Assembly: GCF_015689335.1 (NCBI RefSeq)
Contig: NZ_CP065053.1
Location: 5,146,001-5,210,000, forward strand
Source: Massilia antarctica
Lineage (GTDB): Bacteria > Pseudomonadota > Gammaproteobacteria > Burkholderiales > Burkholderiaceae_D
DNA: 64,000 nt
Reading direction: 5' to 3'
The position numbers were made by a program, and so were the translations under genes. Every line of letters begins with the position of its first letter. Within the stretch, counting starts at the first letter, position 1. The notes beneath the pieces are model-generated. The model saw nothing but the letters and a program-made list of their open reading frames with translations. It was not told where the DNA came from and did not search any database. Below are positions 35,777 to 45,128 of this stretch, in pieces.

Positions 35777-37237
35777 TTATTGCTTCGCTAACATTTTTGA
35801 GCGGGATGGTTCCCAACCGCCCCCGAGCGCCTTGAACGCGGCAACCGCGGCGCGTGCCGACTCTGTTTGCGCCTGCGCTCGCGTGTCGGAAGCGCGGAGC
35901 AGGGTCTCGTCGGCCTGCAGGAGGTCGATCACGCTCACAATCCCTTTCCGATAGGCCGCGAACGAGGCGGCCCGGGCTTGGGTAAGCGCGTCCACGCCGT
36001 GAGCAAGCGCGTCGGCCTGCTCCTCGCGTTTGACCAGCGCCGAGAAGGCGTTTTCAACATCTTCGGTGGCGCGCAGCACGGCCAGGCGGTAGGCGGCCAG
36101 CAATTCCGCTTCCTGGCCCTTGGCCAAGTCGATCTGCGCGTTGATGCGGCCGAAGTCGAACAGGCGCCAGCGCAGACCCAGTACGCCGGAGGCCTGGCTG
36201 GCGCCGCCGGTGAACAGATTGCCACCAGCTATCGAAGTGGCGCTGCCGATCAGTCCACTCAATGAGATCTTGGGGTAGTACTCGGCAATGGCCACGCCGA
36301 TACGGGCGTTCGCCGCCGCCAGGCGGCGCTCGGCCACGATCAGGTCGGGTCGGCGCCGCAGCAAGTCGGCGGGCGAGCCGGCGCCTGCGATTCCAGGCGC
36401 CACGGGAATGGCAGCGGCCTGCGCCAGCTCGTCCCGGTGCGTGCCGGGGGAGGTAGCCAGCATCACGTCCAGCGCATTCATCGCCGTGTCCAACCCCGCC
36501 TCCAGTACCGGCAGGCAGGCCCGCACCTGCGCCAGCGCGCCCTCGACTTGCCGCACCTGCAGATCTGCCGCCAGTCCCTTGCTAAAGAGTAGCTTGAGCG
36601 TTGCGAGCAGCTCCTGTTGCGTCGCCACCTGCCTGCGCGCGATGTCGAGGCGGGTTTGCAGGCCGCGGATGCTGATGTAGATGTCGGCGGTCTGCGCCGC
36701 CACCGCCAGGCGGGTGGCCACCGCGCCGGCTTCCGAAGCCTGATAGTCAGCCAATGCCGCCTGACGTCCGCGCCGCAGGCCGCCGACAGCGTCCAGCTCC
36801 CAGAGCGCGCCGGCATTGACCTCGTACGAGCTGCCGTAGCGATCAGCATCCGGCTTTGCGTTCAAAACCTGTCCCAGCGGCGATTCCACCGACTGGTAGG
36901 CGCGCGCGCCTTGGGCGGCAACGGTGCCGGAGGGCAGCAGCGCCGCGTTCGCTGCTCCGATTCCCGCGCGCGCCTGGGCAAGGCGGGCCGATGCCTGCCC
37001 GATGTCCAGATTCTGGGCCAACGCCAGGGTGACGAAGCGGCTCAGCTGCGCATCGCCGAAACCTTCCCACCATGCGATCAGGTCGGCGCTGGCGGCGGCT
37101 TGCCGCTGCGCGACCGTGGTCTGCCCCAGGTAGCGCTCAGGAATCGGGGTAGCGGGCCGGCTGTATTCCGGCCCCACGGCACAACCAGCGGCCAGTGCGG
37201 CGGCGGCGAACATCAGGAGTGAGCGATTAGGTAGCAT
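35777..37237 (-). CDS. Outer-membrane efflux factor (NodT/OprM-like lipoprotein)
   Basis: 486 aa. A lipoprotein signal (LLMFAAAALAAGCAVGP, lipobox Cys at about residue 19) precedes two TolC-type repeats. Typical motifs are GPEYSRPATPIPERY, the LVLAQNLDIGQASARLAQA-type helix, and PADLLRRRPDLIVAERRLAAANARIG (about 285-310), the strongly conserved RPD region. It forms the outer-membrane channel of a tripartite pump with the adaptor and RND genes. It is divergent from tetR, and the operator at 37275-37304 lies between them. Confidence 0.94.
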   Translation of the reverse strand: MLPNRSLLMFAAAALAAGCAVGPEYSRPATPIPERYLGQTTVAQRQAAASADLIAWWEGFGDAQLSRFVTLALAQNLDIGQASARLAQARAGIGAANAALLPSGTVAAQGARAYQSVESPLGQVLNAKPDADRYGSSYEVNAGALWELDAVGGLRRGRQAALADYQASEAGAVATRLAVAAQTADIYISIRGLQTRLDIARRQVATQQELLATLKLLFSKGLAADLQVRQVEGALAQVRACLPVLEAGLDTAMNALDVMLATSPGTHRDELAQAAAIPVAPGIAGAGSPADLLRRRPDLIVAERRLAAANARIGVAIAEYYPKISLSGLIGSATSIAGGNLFTGGASQASGVLGLRWRLFDFGRINAQIDLAKGQEAELLAAYRLAVLRATEDVENAFSALVKREEQADALAHGVDALTQARAASFAAYRKGIVSVIDLLQADETLLRASDTRAQAQTESARAAVAAFKALGGGWEPSRSKMLAKQ

Positions 37238-37274
37238 GCGGCAACTTCCACGGTGAGGTTAGCAAGTGATGATG

Positions 37275-37304
37275 CGAGTGACTATATCATGAAAAAGTCA
37301 CTCG
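37275..37304. promoter_or_regulatory. TetR-type operator between the OMF gene and tetR
   Basis: A perfect inverted repeat CGAGTGACT (37275-37283) / AGTCACTCG (37296-37304). Its core AGTGAC-N14-GTCACT spans 26 bp (37277-37302) and is identical in spacing to the palindrome before the adaptor gene at 37975-38000. The position allows control of both divergent genes. Confidence 0.8.
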
Positions 37305-37340
37305 TTGTGCAATCACGGTACAAGAGGTAAGCTCTCGAGT

Positions 37341-37958
37341 ATGACCAAAACCACCAACCACACGACGTCGGGACGAGGTCCCGCCGACCACGAGGTGCGC
37401 GATCAGATCGTCAAGGCCGCCACCGAGCATTTCCGTTTGTATGGCTTCGAAAAGACGGCCGTTTCCGACCTGGCCAAGGCGATCGGCTTCTCCAAGGCCT
37501 ATATCTATAAGTTCTTCGAATCCAAGCAGGCCATCGGCGAATTGATATGCGCAAATTGCCTGCGCGAGATCGAAGCCGATATCCGGGCAGCCGTTGACGG
37601 GGCCGCGCGGCCTCCGGAAAAGCTGCGGCGCATGTTCAAGGCCGCGGTCGAATCGAGCCTGCGTCTTTTTTTTGAAGATCGCAAGCTGTACGACATTGCT
37701 GCCGCGGCCGCCACGGAACGCTGGGCCGCCGTCCGCGCCTACGAAGAGCGAATCGCGGTGATGTTGCAGGACATTTTGCGCCAGGGCCGGGAGAGCGAGG
37801 ATTTCGAGCGCAAGACACCGCTCGACGAGACCGCGATGGCGATTTATCTGGTCATGCGTCCTTATCTCAATCCGCTGCTGCTGCAGCACAGCCAGGAGCA
37901 TGCCGACGAGGCCCCTGCGCAATTGTCGAGCCTGGTGCTACGCAGTTTGTCGCCTTAA
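37341..37958 (+). CDS. TetR-family repressor of the RND pump
   Basis: 205 aa. The N-terminal helix-turn-helix reads AATEHFRLYGFEKTAVSDLA, then KAIGFSKAYIYKFFESKQAI (about residues 28-70), the TetR signature. The C-terminal ligand domain is divergent as usual. The start at 37341 gives the normal distance to the HTH; a GTG at 37305 inside the operator is less likely. Two copies of one palindrome flank the gene, indicating autoregulation and control of both halves of the pump. Confidence 0.93.
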   Translation: MTKTTNHTTSGRGPADHEVRDQIVKAATEHFRLYGFEKTAVSDLAKAIGFSKAYIYKFFESKQAIGELICANCLREIEADIRAAVDGAARPPEKLRRMFKAAVESSLRLFFEDRKLYDIAAAAATERWAAVRAYEERIAVMLQDILRQGRESEDFERKTPLDETAMAIYLVMRPYLNPLLLQHSQEHADEAPAQLSSLVLRSLSP

Positions 37959-37973
37959 TCGGCGGAAAATTAT

Positions 37974-38011
37974 TAGTGACCGTTGACAAATACGGTCACT
38001 AGTTACAAAAT
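37974..38011 (+). promoter_or_regulatory. RND operon promoter overlapped by a TetR-type operator
   Basis: Palindrome TAGTGACCGT (37974-37983) / ACGGTCACTA (37992-38001), with the same AGTGAC-N14-GTCACT core and 26-bp span as the site at 37277-37302. A promoter is embedded: TTGACA (37983-37988), 17 bp, CAAAAT (38006-38011). The repressor would cover the -35 and spacer. Confidence 0.82.
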
Positions 38012-38042
38012 GGGATCCTGTTCAGTTTTCTACGGGATTCCT

Positions 38043-39254
38043 ATGTTCGGCCGTCGCAACGATTTCTCCGCTGTCCTGTTTGCCTTGCCCTTGGCCTTGG
38101 CGGCCTGCGGCGGCACGCCGCCCCCCGACCCGCGCACCGGGGTGCCCCTGGTGCGCGCGGTGATCATCCAGGGGGCCGCCGATGCCAGCTCCCGCAGTTT
38201 CACCGGCACTGTCGCCGCGCGCGTGCAAAGCGATCTGGGCTTCCGGGTTTCCGGCAAGGTGCTGGAGCGGCTGGTCGACCTTGGACAAATCGTCAAGCGC
38301 GGGCAGCTGCTGATGCGAATCGACCCGGTCGATCTGAAGCTGAGCGCCAATGCCCAGCAAGAAGCGGTCGCCGCTGCACGCGCACGCGCGCGGCAAACGG
38401 GTGACGAGGAAGCACGCTACCGCGACCTGCGCGGTACCGGCGCGATCTCGGCCTCGGCCTACGACCAGGTCAAGGCCGCGGCCGATGCGGCAAAAGCGCA
38501 ACTCAATGCAGCCGAATCACAGGCCGAGGTCGCCCGCAATGCGACCCGCTACGGCAATCTGGTAGCCGATGTCGATGGCGTCGTTGTGGAAACCCTGGCC
38601 GAACCCGGCCAGGTGGTCGGCGCCGGCCAGGTGGTCTTGCGCTTGGCGCACGCCGGCAAGCGCGAGGCCGTCATCCAGTTGCCGGAAACCTTGCGCCCCG
38701 CGCCAGGCTCGACCGCCCAGGCGACCCTGTTCGGCACGCAAGGCCCGTCCATCGCGGCCACGCTGCGCCAGCTCTCCAGCAGCGCCGACCGCCAGACGCG
38801 CACCTTCGAGGCGCGCTATGTGCTCGATGGCGCACTGGCCGACGCGCCACTGGGTTCCACCGTCGCCATCCGCATCCCGGAGGGGAGCACGGCTGGCCAG
38901 ATCGGCTGGTCGGTGCCGATCGGCGCGCTGTTCGATCAGGGCCGGGGGGCCGGGGTCTGGATCATCCAGGGCGACCCGGCCAAGGTGAGCTGGCGGCCGG
39001 TGACGGTCCAGCGCATCAGCGACGATAGCGCTCGCGTGGCGGGCCAGTTCAGGCAAGGCGACCGCGTTGTCGCACTCGGTGCGCACCTGCTGCGCGAGGG
39101 CCAGCCGGTACGCCTGGCGGGGCTGCCCGCGCCGGACGCCGCAAGCGCAACCCCAACCGCAAGCGCAACCGCCACCGCAACCCCAACCGCAAGCGCAACC
39201 GCAACCGCCACCGCAACCCCAACCGCCACCGCCACCGCAGGAGCGCAGCCATGA
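38043..39254 (+). CDS. RND periplasmic adaptor lipoprotein
   Basis: 403 aa. Lipobox LALAACGG gives an anchor Cys about residue 20. A barrel-sandwich/lipoyl part (FTGTVAARVQSDLGFRVSGK), a helical hairpin (about 105-165) and beta-barrel segments follow. It links the RND permease to the outer-membrane factor. I chose ATG 38043 rather than the TTG at 37983, which is the promoter's -35. The last ~37 residues are low-complexity Ala/Thr/Ser/Pro (ASATPTASATATATPT...), encoded by imperfect hexamer-rich repeats; most adaptors lack such a tail. The stop overlaps the RND start by 4 bp. Confidence 0.93.
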   Translation: MFGRRNDFSAVLFALPLALAACGGTPPPDPRTGVPLVRAVIIQGAADASSRSFTGTVAARVQSDLGFRVSGKVLERLVDLGQIVKRGQLLMRIDPVDLKLSANAQQEAVAAARARARQTGDEEARYRDLRGTGAISASAYDQVKAAADAAKAQLNAAESQAEVARNATRYGNLVADVDGVVVETLAEPGQVVGAGQVVLRLAHAGKREAVIQLPETLRPAPGSTAQATLFGTQGPSIAATLRQLSSSADRQTRTFEARYVLDGALADAPLGSTVAIRIPEGSTAGQIGWSVPIGALFDQGRGAGVWIIQGDPAKVSWRPVTVQRISDDSARVAGQFRQGDRVVALGAHLLREGQPVRLAGLPAPDAASATPTASATATATPTASATATATATPTATATAGAQP

Positions 39255-42200
39255 GCGCAGCGCGTTTCAATCTGTCGGCGCTGGCCGTGCGCGAGCGCTC
39301 CGTCACCCTGTTCCTGATCTGCCTGATCACACTGGCGGGCATTGTTTCTTTCTTTAAACTCGGACGGGCGGAAGATCCCGCTTTCACGGTCAAGGTGATG
39401 ACCGTCGTCACTGCCTGGCCGGGCGCCACGGCGCGCGAAATGCAGGATCAGGTCGCCGACAAGCTCGAAAAGCGCCTGCAGGAGTTGCACTGGTACGAAC
39501 GTGCCGAGACCTATACCCGTCCCGGTCTCGCCTTTACCACCCTGACTTTGCTCGACAGCACACCGCCGGCGGAGGTGCGCGAACAGTTCTACCAGGCGCG
39601 CAAGAAGGTGGGCGACGAAGCCGGCAACTTGCCGTCCGGCGTGATCGGCCCCATGGTCAACGACGAATACGCGGACGTGACGTTCGCGCTGTTCGCGCTC
39701 AAGGCCAAGGGCGAGCCGCAGCGCGTGCTGGTGCGCGACGCCGAGGCGCTGCGCCAGCGCTTGCTGCATGTCGCGGGCGTGAAAAAAGTAAATATTGTCG
39801 GCGAGCAGCCCGAGCGGATCTTTGTCGAGTTCTCGCATGAGCGCCTGGCGACCTTGGGCGTCAGTCCGCAGGAAGTGTTTGCCGCGCTCCACGCTCAGAA
39901 TGTGCTCACGCCGGCCGGCTCGGTGGAAACCAAGGGGCCATCGGTTTTCCTGCGCCTCGACGGCGCCTTCGATGAGCTGCAAAAAATCCGCGATACGCCG
40001 GTCGTGGCCCAGGGGAGCACGCTCAAGCTGTCCGACATCGCCAGCGTCAAGCGCGGCTATGAGGACCCGGCGACATTCATGATACGCAACGGCGGCGAGC
40101 CGGCCTTATTGCTGGGCATTATCATGCGCGACGGCTGGAACGGCCTGGATCTGGGCAAGGCGCTCGACACCGAAGTCGGCGCGATCAATTCCGCCATGCC
40201 GCTGGGCATGTCGCTGACCAAGGTCACGGACCAGTCGGTCAACATCAGCTCGGCCGTCGATGAATTCATGGTCAAGTTTTTTGTCGCCTTGCTGGTGGTG
40301 ATGGTGGTGTGCTTCGTCAGCATGGGCTGGCGCGTTGGCATCGTGGTCGCGGCCGCGGTGCCGCTGACCCTGGCGGCGGTATTCATCGTCATGGCGGCGA
40401 CCGGCAAGAATTTCGACCGCATTACCCTGGGCTCCTTGATCCTCGGACTGGGTTTGCTGGTGGACGACGCCATCATCGCCATCGAAATGATGGTGGTCAA
40501 GATGGAGGAGGGCGCCAGCCGCATCGCCGCCTCGGCTTACGCCTGGAGCCATACCGCCGCGCCCATGCTCTCTGGCACCTTGGTGACGGCGGTCGGTTTC
40601 ATGCCCAACGGATTCGCCCGCTCGACCGCCGGCGAATATACCAGCAATATGTTCTGGATCGTCGGAATCGCGCTGATCGCCTCGTGGGTGGTGGCTGTCG
40701 TGTTCACGCCCTACCTCGGCGTCAAGATGCTGCCCGAGCTGAAACAGGTCCAGGGGGGCCACGGCGCGCTGTACGACACCGCGCGCTACCACCGGTTCCG
40801 TGGACTGCTTGCGCGGATCATCGCCCGCAAATGGCTGGTGGCCGGCGCGGTGATCGGCATGTTCGTGCTGTCGGTACTGGGCATGGCCGTGGTCAAGAAG
40901 CAATTTTTCCCGATCTCCGACCGTCCGGAAGTGCTGGTCGAAGTGCAGATGCCGTATGGTTCGTCGATCACCCAGACCAGTATCGCCACGGCCAAAGTGG
41001 AAGGCTGGCTGGCCAAACAGGCGGAGGCGAAGATCGTCACGGCGTATATCGGACAGGGCGCGCCGCGCTTTTACCTGGCGATGGGGCCGGAATTGCCCGA
41101 TCCGTCTTTCGCCAAGATCGTCGTACGGACCGACAGTCAGGAGCAGCGCGAAGCGCTCAAGCAGCGCCTGCGCATGGCCATCGCCGGCGGTATTGCGCCC
41201 GAAGCAAGGGTGCGCGTCACCCAGCTCGTGTTCGGCCCTTACTCGCCGTTCCCGGTAGCTTACCGGGTCAGCGGACCGGACGCTGACAAGCTGCGCGGTA
41301 TCGCTGCCGAGGTCGAGCAAGTCATGCGTGCCAGCCCGATGATGCGTACTGTCAACAACGACTGGGGCACGCGTGCGCCGACCCTGCACTTCACCTTGCA
41401 GCAAGACCGTTTGCAGGCCGTGGGACTGAGCTCGAGCGCCGTGGCGCAGCAGCTGCAATTCCTGCTCAGCGGCGTACCCCTGACTTCCGTACGTGAAGAC
41501 ATTCGCACGGTACAGGTTGTGGCGCGCTCTGCCGGGGAACAGCGGCTCGACCGGGCCAGGATCGCCGACTTCACGCTCGCTGGCGCCAACGGCCAACGCA
41601 TCCCGCTGTCTCAGGTGGGCGTGCTGGACGTTCGGGCCGAGGAGCCGGTCGTGCGCCGCCGCGACCGCGTGCCGACCATCACCGTGCGCGGCGATATCGC
41701 CGACGGCTTGCAGCCGCCTGACGTGTCCGCCACGATGACCGGACAGCTCAAGGCCATCAAGGACAAGCTGCCGGCGGGCTACCGGCTGGAGGAGGCCGGT
41801 TCCATCGAGGAATCGGGCAAGGCGATGCAAGCGATGTTGCCGCTGTTTCCCATCATGCTTGCGGTTACATTGCTGATTCTGATCTTCCAGGTGCGCTCGA
41901 TGTCGGCGATGGTCATGGTCTTCCTGACCAGTCCGCTTGGGCTGATCGGCGTGGTGCCGACCTTGATTCTGTTCGCGCAGCCGTTCGGCATCAATGCGCT
42001 GGTCGGGCTGATTGCGCTGTCGGGCATCCTGATGCGAAACACCCTGATCCTCATCGGGCAGATCCACCACAATGAACAGGCGGGGCTGGCGCCTTTCCAG
42101 GCAGTGGTCGAGGCCACGGTGCAGCGCGCCCGGCCGGTGGTGCTGACAGCGCTCGCGGCGATGCTGGCCTTCATTCCACTCACCCATTCGGTGTTCTGGG

Positions 42201-42319
42201 GGACGCTCGCCTACACGCTCATCGGTGGCACGTTCGCCGGGACGATTCTGACGCTCGTTTTCCTGCCGGCGATGTACTCGATCTGGTTCAAGATCGGGCC
42301 GGGCTCTTCGCCGGCCTAG
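39251..42319 (+). CDS. RND multidrug efflux permease
   Basis: A 1022-aa inner-membrane proton antiporter of the AcrB/MexB superfamily, nearest in feel to the MexK/TriC-like group. The first segment reads SVTLFLICLITLAGIVSFFK, and a conserved helix is LVDDAIIAIEMMVVKMEEG (about residues 400-418), with the proton-relay acids in LGLLVDD. The C-terminal block has LVGLIALSGILMRNTLILIGQ. Two periplasmic porter loops are of normal size. Translationally coupled to the adaptor by ATGA. Substrates unknown. Confidence 0.95.
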   Translation: MSAARFNLSALAVRERSVTLFLICLITLAGIVSFFKLGRAEDPAFTVKVMTVVTAWPGATAREMQDQVADKLEKRLQELHWYERAETYTRPGLAFTTLTLLDSTPPAEVREQFYQARKKVGDEAGNLPSGVIGPMVNDEYADVTFALFALKAKGEPQRVLVRDAEALRQRLLHVAGVKKVNIVGEQPERIFVEFSHERLATLGVSPQEVFAALHAQNVLTPAGSVETKGPSVFLRLDGAFDELQKIRDTPVVAQGSTLKLSDIASVKRGYEDPATFMIRNGGEPALLLGIIMRDGWNGLDLGKALDTEVGAINSAMPLGMSLTKVTDQSVNISSAVDEFMVKFFVALLVVMVVCFVSMGWRVGIVVAAAVPLTLAAVFIVMAATGKNFDRITLGSLILGLGLLVDDAIIAIEMMVVKMEEGASRIAASAYAWSHTAAPMLSGTLVTAVGFMPNGFARSTAGEYTSNMFWIVGIALIASWVVAVVFTPYLGVKMLPELKQVQGGHGALYDTARYHRFRGLLARIIARKWLVAGAVIGMFVLSVLGMAVVKKQFFPISDRPEVLVEVQMPYGSSITQTSIATAKVEGWLAKQAEAKIVTAYIGQGAPRFYLAMGPELPDPSFAKIVVRTDSQEQREALKQRLRMAIAGGIAPEARVRVTQLVFGPYSPFPVAYRVSGPDADKLRGIAAEVEQVMRASPMMRTVNNDWGTRAPTLHFTLQQDRLQAVGLSSSAVAQQLQFLLSGVPLTSVREDIRTVQVVARSAGEQRLDRARIADFTLAGANGQRIPLSQVGVLDVRAEEPVVRRRDRVPTITVRGDIADGLQPPDVSATMTGQLKAIKDKLPAGYRLEEAGSIEESGKAMQAMLPLFPIMLAVTLLILIFQVRSMSAMVMVFLTSPLGLIGVVPTLILFAQPFGINALVGLIALSGILMRNTLILIGQIHHNEQAGLAPFQAVVEATVQRARPVVLTALAAMLAFIPLTHSVFWGTLAYTLIGGTFAGTILTLVFLPAMYSIWFKIGPGSSPA

Positions 42320-42472
42320 ATTGGTGTCGATGGCGCTCCGGCCTGCCCGTCCACGGGAACAGTCGTCGGCATTGGCTTCGGCGAGCGAATGCCCCCGTGG
42401 GTCGATGCCTTGAAACGCCAGCTTTGGGCTGGCGCCGCTCGAACCAGATCGCGCAGTAGCACGGTCGATTGC

Positions 42473-43648
42473 TTAGTAGCCGATCTCGCGCAGGTAATCG
42501 GCGCGCGCGGCCAGCGCCGTATCGGCAAAATCGGAGAATACGCCGTCCACGCCAAGCGCGTAGAACTGCTTGTATTCGAGCTTGGGGTCGCCCTTGTAAT
42601 CGCGTGGCAGGCGGCGTTTTTCGTTGCGGAAGGTATAAGGATGGACCAGCAAGCCAGCCTTGTGGGCGTCCGTCACCAGGGTGGTGGGCGCGGTGGTGGT
42701 GGTATCGGCTTCATTGAGCTTGCCGTCATTATTGGCGTCGATCAGCTTGCCGTCGGCGCCGGTGCTGCCTTTGGTGCTGACGATATAGCGCTTCCACGGG
42801 CCGATGGCGTCGGCGTACGTCTTGATCTCGGCCAGCCCGGCCGGCGTGACCATGGCGCTGAACAGGCGCTTGTCGCCGGCCAGGGCCCAGTCGTAGGGGC
42901 GGTCGAAGGGCGCGGCGTAGGTGAGGGCGCCGGTTTTCAGGTCGACATCGTCGGCGTCGATCAATTGCACCATGCGCACGGTCGAGCCCTTGGTGCGCAT
43001 GGTTTTCAGGCTGCCAGGCTCGAACGATTGAATGAACACCGGCGCGCTGGCGCTGTTCCAGCCGGCCGCGCTCAGCAGGGCCAGCAGCTTGTCTTCCAGC
43101 GGCAAGCCGTTTTGACGGTGGAAGGTCGGGTTCTTGGTTTCGGGGTACATGATGATGTTGCGGCCGCTTTTCTTGATCATGTCGACGATTTCCTGGATCG
43201 TCGCGATCTTGTAGCGGCCGTTGAACTGCTGCGGCCGTTCGGCGTCGGTGGAAATACCGCCAAGCGTTTTGATTTCGGCCAGGGTAAAGTCGCCGGCGAA
43301 CCAGCCTTCCTCTTCCACGCCATCGACGCTCATTTTGCGCTTGCGGCTGGCGAACTCCGGGTGCGAGGCGACGTCGGTGCTGTAGATCAGGTTGGGATCG
43401 TGGCGGGCGATCAGGATGCCGTCTTTGGTCGAGACCACATCCGGTTCGATGGCGTCGGCGCCTTGCTCGATGGCCATGGCGTAGGCTTCCATGGTTTCTT
43501 CCGGCAGGTAGCCGCCGGCGCCGCGGTGCGCGACCACCAGCGGCGCCTTGCCGTCGAGGGTGTTGAGGACGACCGGATCGTCGCCGCCGCACGCGGCCAG
43601 CGCCATGCTTGCCGCGCACATGACTGCCAAGTGTTGTTTCATTGCCAT
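42473..43648 (-). CDS. glpQ: Glycerophosphodiester phosphodiesterase, lipoprotein
   Basis: Hydrolyses glycerophosphodiesters to glycerol-3-phosphate and an alcohol. 391 aa from ATG 43648, preceded by GGGAGA. Lipobox MALAACGG (Cys about residue 18) indicates membrane anchoring on the periplasmic side. The GDPD core is present: VAHRGAGGYLPEETMEAY (catalytic His and Arg), ADAIEPDV, and HDPNL with the second catalytic His. The C-terminal YALGVDGVFSDFADTAL is the usual TIM-barrel end. The region inserted around KLIDANNDGKLNEADTT looks like an EF-hand calcium site (D-x-N-x-D-G), in keeping with calcium-dependent GlpQ. Confidence 0.93.
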   Translation of the reverse strand: MAMKQHLAVMCAASMALAACGGDDPVVLNTLDGKAPLVVAHRGAGGYLPEETMEAYAMAIEQGADAIEPDVVSTKDGILIARHDPNLIYSTDVASHPEFASRKRKMSVDGVEEEGWFAGDFTLAEIKTLGGISTDAERPQQFNGRYKIATIQEIVDMIKKSGRNIIMYPETKNPTFHRQNGLPLEDKLLALLSAAGWNSASAPVFIQSFEPGSLKTMRTKGSTVRMVQLIDADDVDLKTGALTYAAPFDRPYDWALAGDKRLFSAMVTPAGLAEIKTYADAIGPWKRYIVSTKGSTGADGKLIDANNDGKLNEADTTTTAPTTLVTDAHKAGLLVHPYTFRNEKRRLPRDYKGDPKLEYKQFYALGVDGVFSDFADTALAARADYLREIGY

Positions 43649-43958
43649 TGCGAAGTCTCCCTGTATTAAACGCGGAATTCTAGGTGCTGGACATGACAGG
43701 CTGATGACGGCGCCAACTGGTGTGATTACCTCATCGCGCCCGGCGCAGGCCGACACCGTCTATGCGAAGAGATTGGCCATCCGGGACAATGGCGCGTTGA
43801 GGATCGCCTACTGGAAAAGGGCCGATTCTACATCTTGCGGCAACACCCGCTTGCCTATCAGCAAATCACGTGCGCCTCCGTCCCGTACAAGCTATGATAT
43901 TGCTTCATGCCAGCACTCATCCCGCCGGGCGGCGTCCGGCCTAGAAAGGGTAGACCTT
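43649..43958. other. 310-bp intergenic region, nothing recognised
   Basis: Separates the divergent glpQ and SagB-type genes. Contains no clear palindrome, small gene or RNA; AT-richer in 43780-43910, where promoters for the dehydrogenase gene would be expected. Confidence 0.4.
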
Positions 43959-45107
43959 ATGAAGATACGGCGTTGCGCAGTGCTGTTCATCGAACCGCGC
44001 GAAGACCTGGGCATCGACTGGACGGCCCTGTTTTCCGGTGCCGGGGCACTGAGCGCCTCGCTGCGCTGGGTGGCGCTGGCGCCGCACCTGGACCGCGAAA
44101 CCACCATCGATGCCGCCCAGGTGGCCGCGCTCGGCACCATCGGCCAGACCGCCTGGATCGACCGCCAGGACGCCGACGGCCGGCTCGGCGCCGCCATGGT
44201 CGACAGCCTGCTCGCGCTCGGCCTCCTGCTCGACGATGGCCCGGCCGAGAACCCGGCGCGCGAACGCGATACGGTGCTGCGCGCCCAGCACTGGCGCCCG
44301 CTCTCGGCCGCCGCCCACATGTTCAGCCGCTGGGACGGCATGGAAGTCGACAAGGGCATGCATTTTCCCAGTTTCGAGGAACTGGTGCAGGCCTACGGCA
44401 CGCCGCCGCCGCCCGCCATCGGCCGCGGCGATCCGGACCAGGCGATCAAGCTGCCGCGGCCCGCAAGCGGCCCGCTCGACGCCCAGCTGCTGCAGCGCTA
44501 CACCGGCCGCAATTACGATCCCGAGGCCGTGCTGCCGCTGGACGTGCTGGCGCGCCTGCTGCAGCGCACCTTCGGCGCCCAGGCCGAGCGCATGCTGGCC
44601 CAGGAAGCGATGGTCTTCAAAAAAACCAGTCCCTCGGCCGGCGGCCTGCATCCCACCGAAGCCTATGTGCTGGCGCAGCGCGTTCCGGGCGTGACGCCCG
44701 GGCTATACCACTACCACGCGCTCAACCACGCCCTCGAACCGCTGGCGGCGCTTGACCCGGCCGAAGCCAGCGAACTGGCACGCCAGTTCGTGGCCGACCA
44801 GCACTGGTTCGTCGATGCCCCGGTCATGGTGGTGATGGCCGCGCGGGTGGCGCGCAATTTCTGGAAGTACCGCAACCACGCCAAGGCGCACCGCGCCCTG
44901 ATGCTCGACGCCGGTCACTTGTCGCAGACGTTTTATTTGCTGGCCACCGAAGCGGGCATGCCGGGCTTCGTGACAGCGGCAGTTAACGAGAAAGCGATCG
45001 AGCGCGCGTTTGGCCTCGATCCCTTGTCGGACGCGGTGGTCGCCGTATGCGGCTGCGGTGTCGCAGGCGCCGGGCAGACCACCCTGGAGTTGCGTTACGA
45101 ACAGTGA
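43959..45107 (+). CDS. SagB-type (nitroreductase-fold) peptide-maturation dehydrogenase
   Basis: 382 aa. An N-terminal extension (about 1-180), then a nitroreductase-fold FMN domain with YTGRNYDPEAVLPLDVLARL (about residues 182-201), SPSAGGLHPTEAYVL (about 225-239), GLYHYHALNHALEPL and VVMAARVARNFWKYRNHAKA. The SAGGLHP / Y-x-Y pattern is that of SagB/ThcOx dehydrogenases, which oxidise azolines in ribosomal peptides. The long N-terminus resembles the SagB-related subgroup (TIGR04511, from memory) that travels with nitrile-hydratase-type precursors. A matching 84-aa precursor gene lies 21 bp beyond the stop, convergent. The start is ATG 43959. Confidence 0.85.
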   Translation: MKIRRCAVLFIEPREDLGIDWTALFSGAGALSASLRWVALAPHLDRETTIDAAQVAALGTIGQTAWIDRQDADGRLGAAMVDSLLALGLLLDDGPAENPARERDTVLRAQHWRPLSAAAHMFSRWDGMEVDKGMHFPSFEELVQAYGTPPPPAIGRGDPDQAIKLPRPASGPLDAQLLQRYTGRNYDPEAVLPLDVLARLLQRTFGAQAERMLAQEAMVFKKTSPSAGGLHPTEAYVLAQRVPGVTPGLYHYHALNHALEPLAALDPAEASELARQFVADQHWFVDAPVMVVMAARVARNFWKYRNHAKAHRALMLDAGHLSQTFYLLATEAGMPGFVTAAVNEKAIERAFGLDPLSDAVVAVCGCGVAGAGQTTLELRYEQ

Positions 45108-45128
45108 AACCTAGCGGAGGCCCCCGAC

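Noticed and set aside
40106..42187. 693-codon open frame antisense to the RND permease
   Set aside because: Shadow frame of GC-rich DNA; no family resemblance and no ribosome-binding site.
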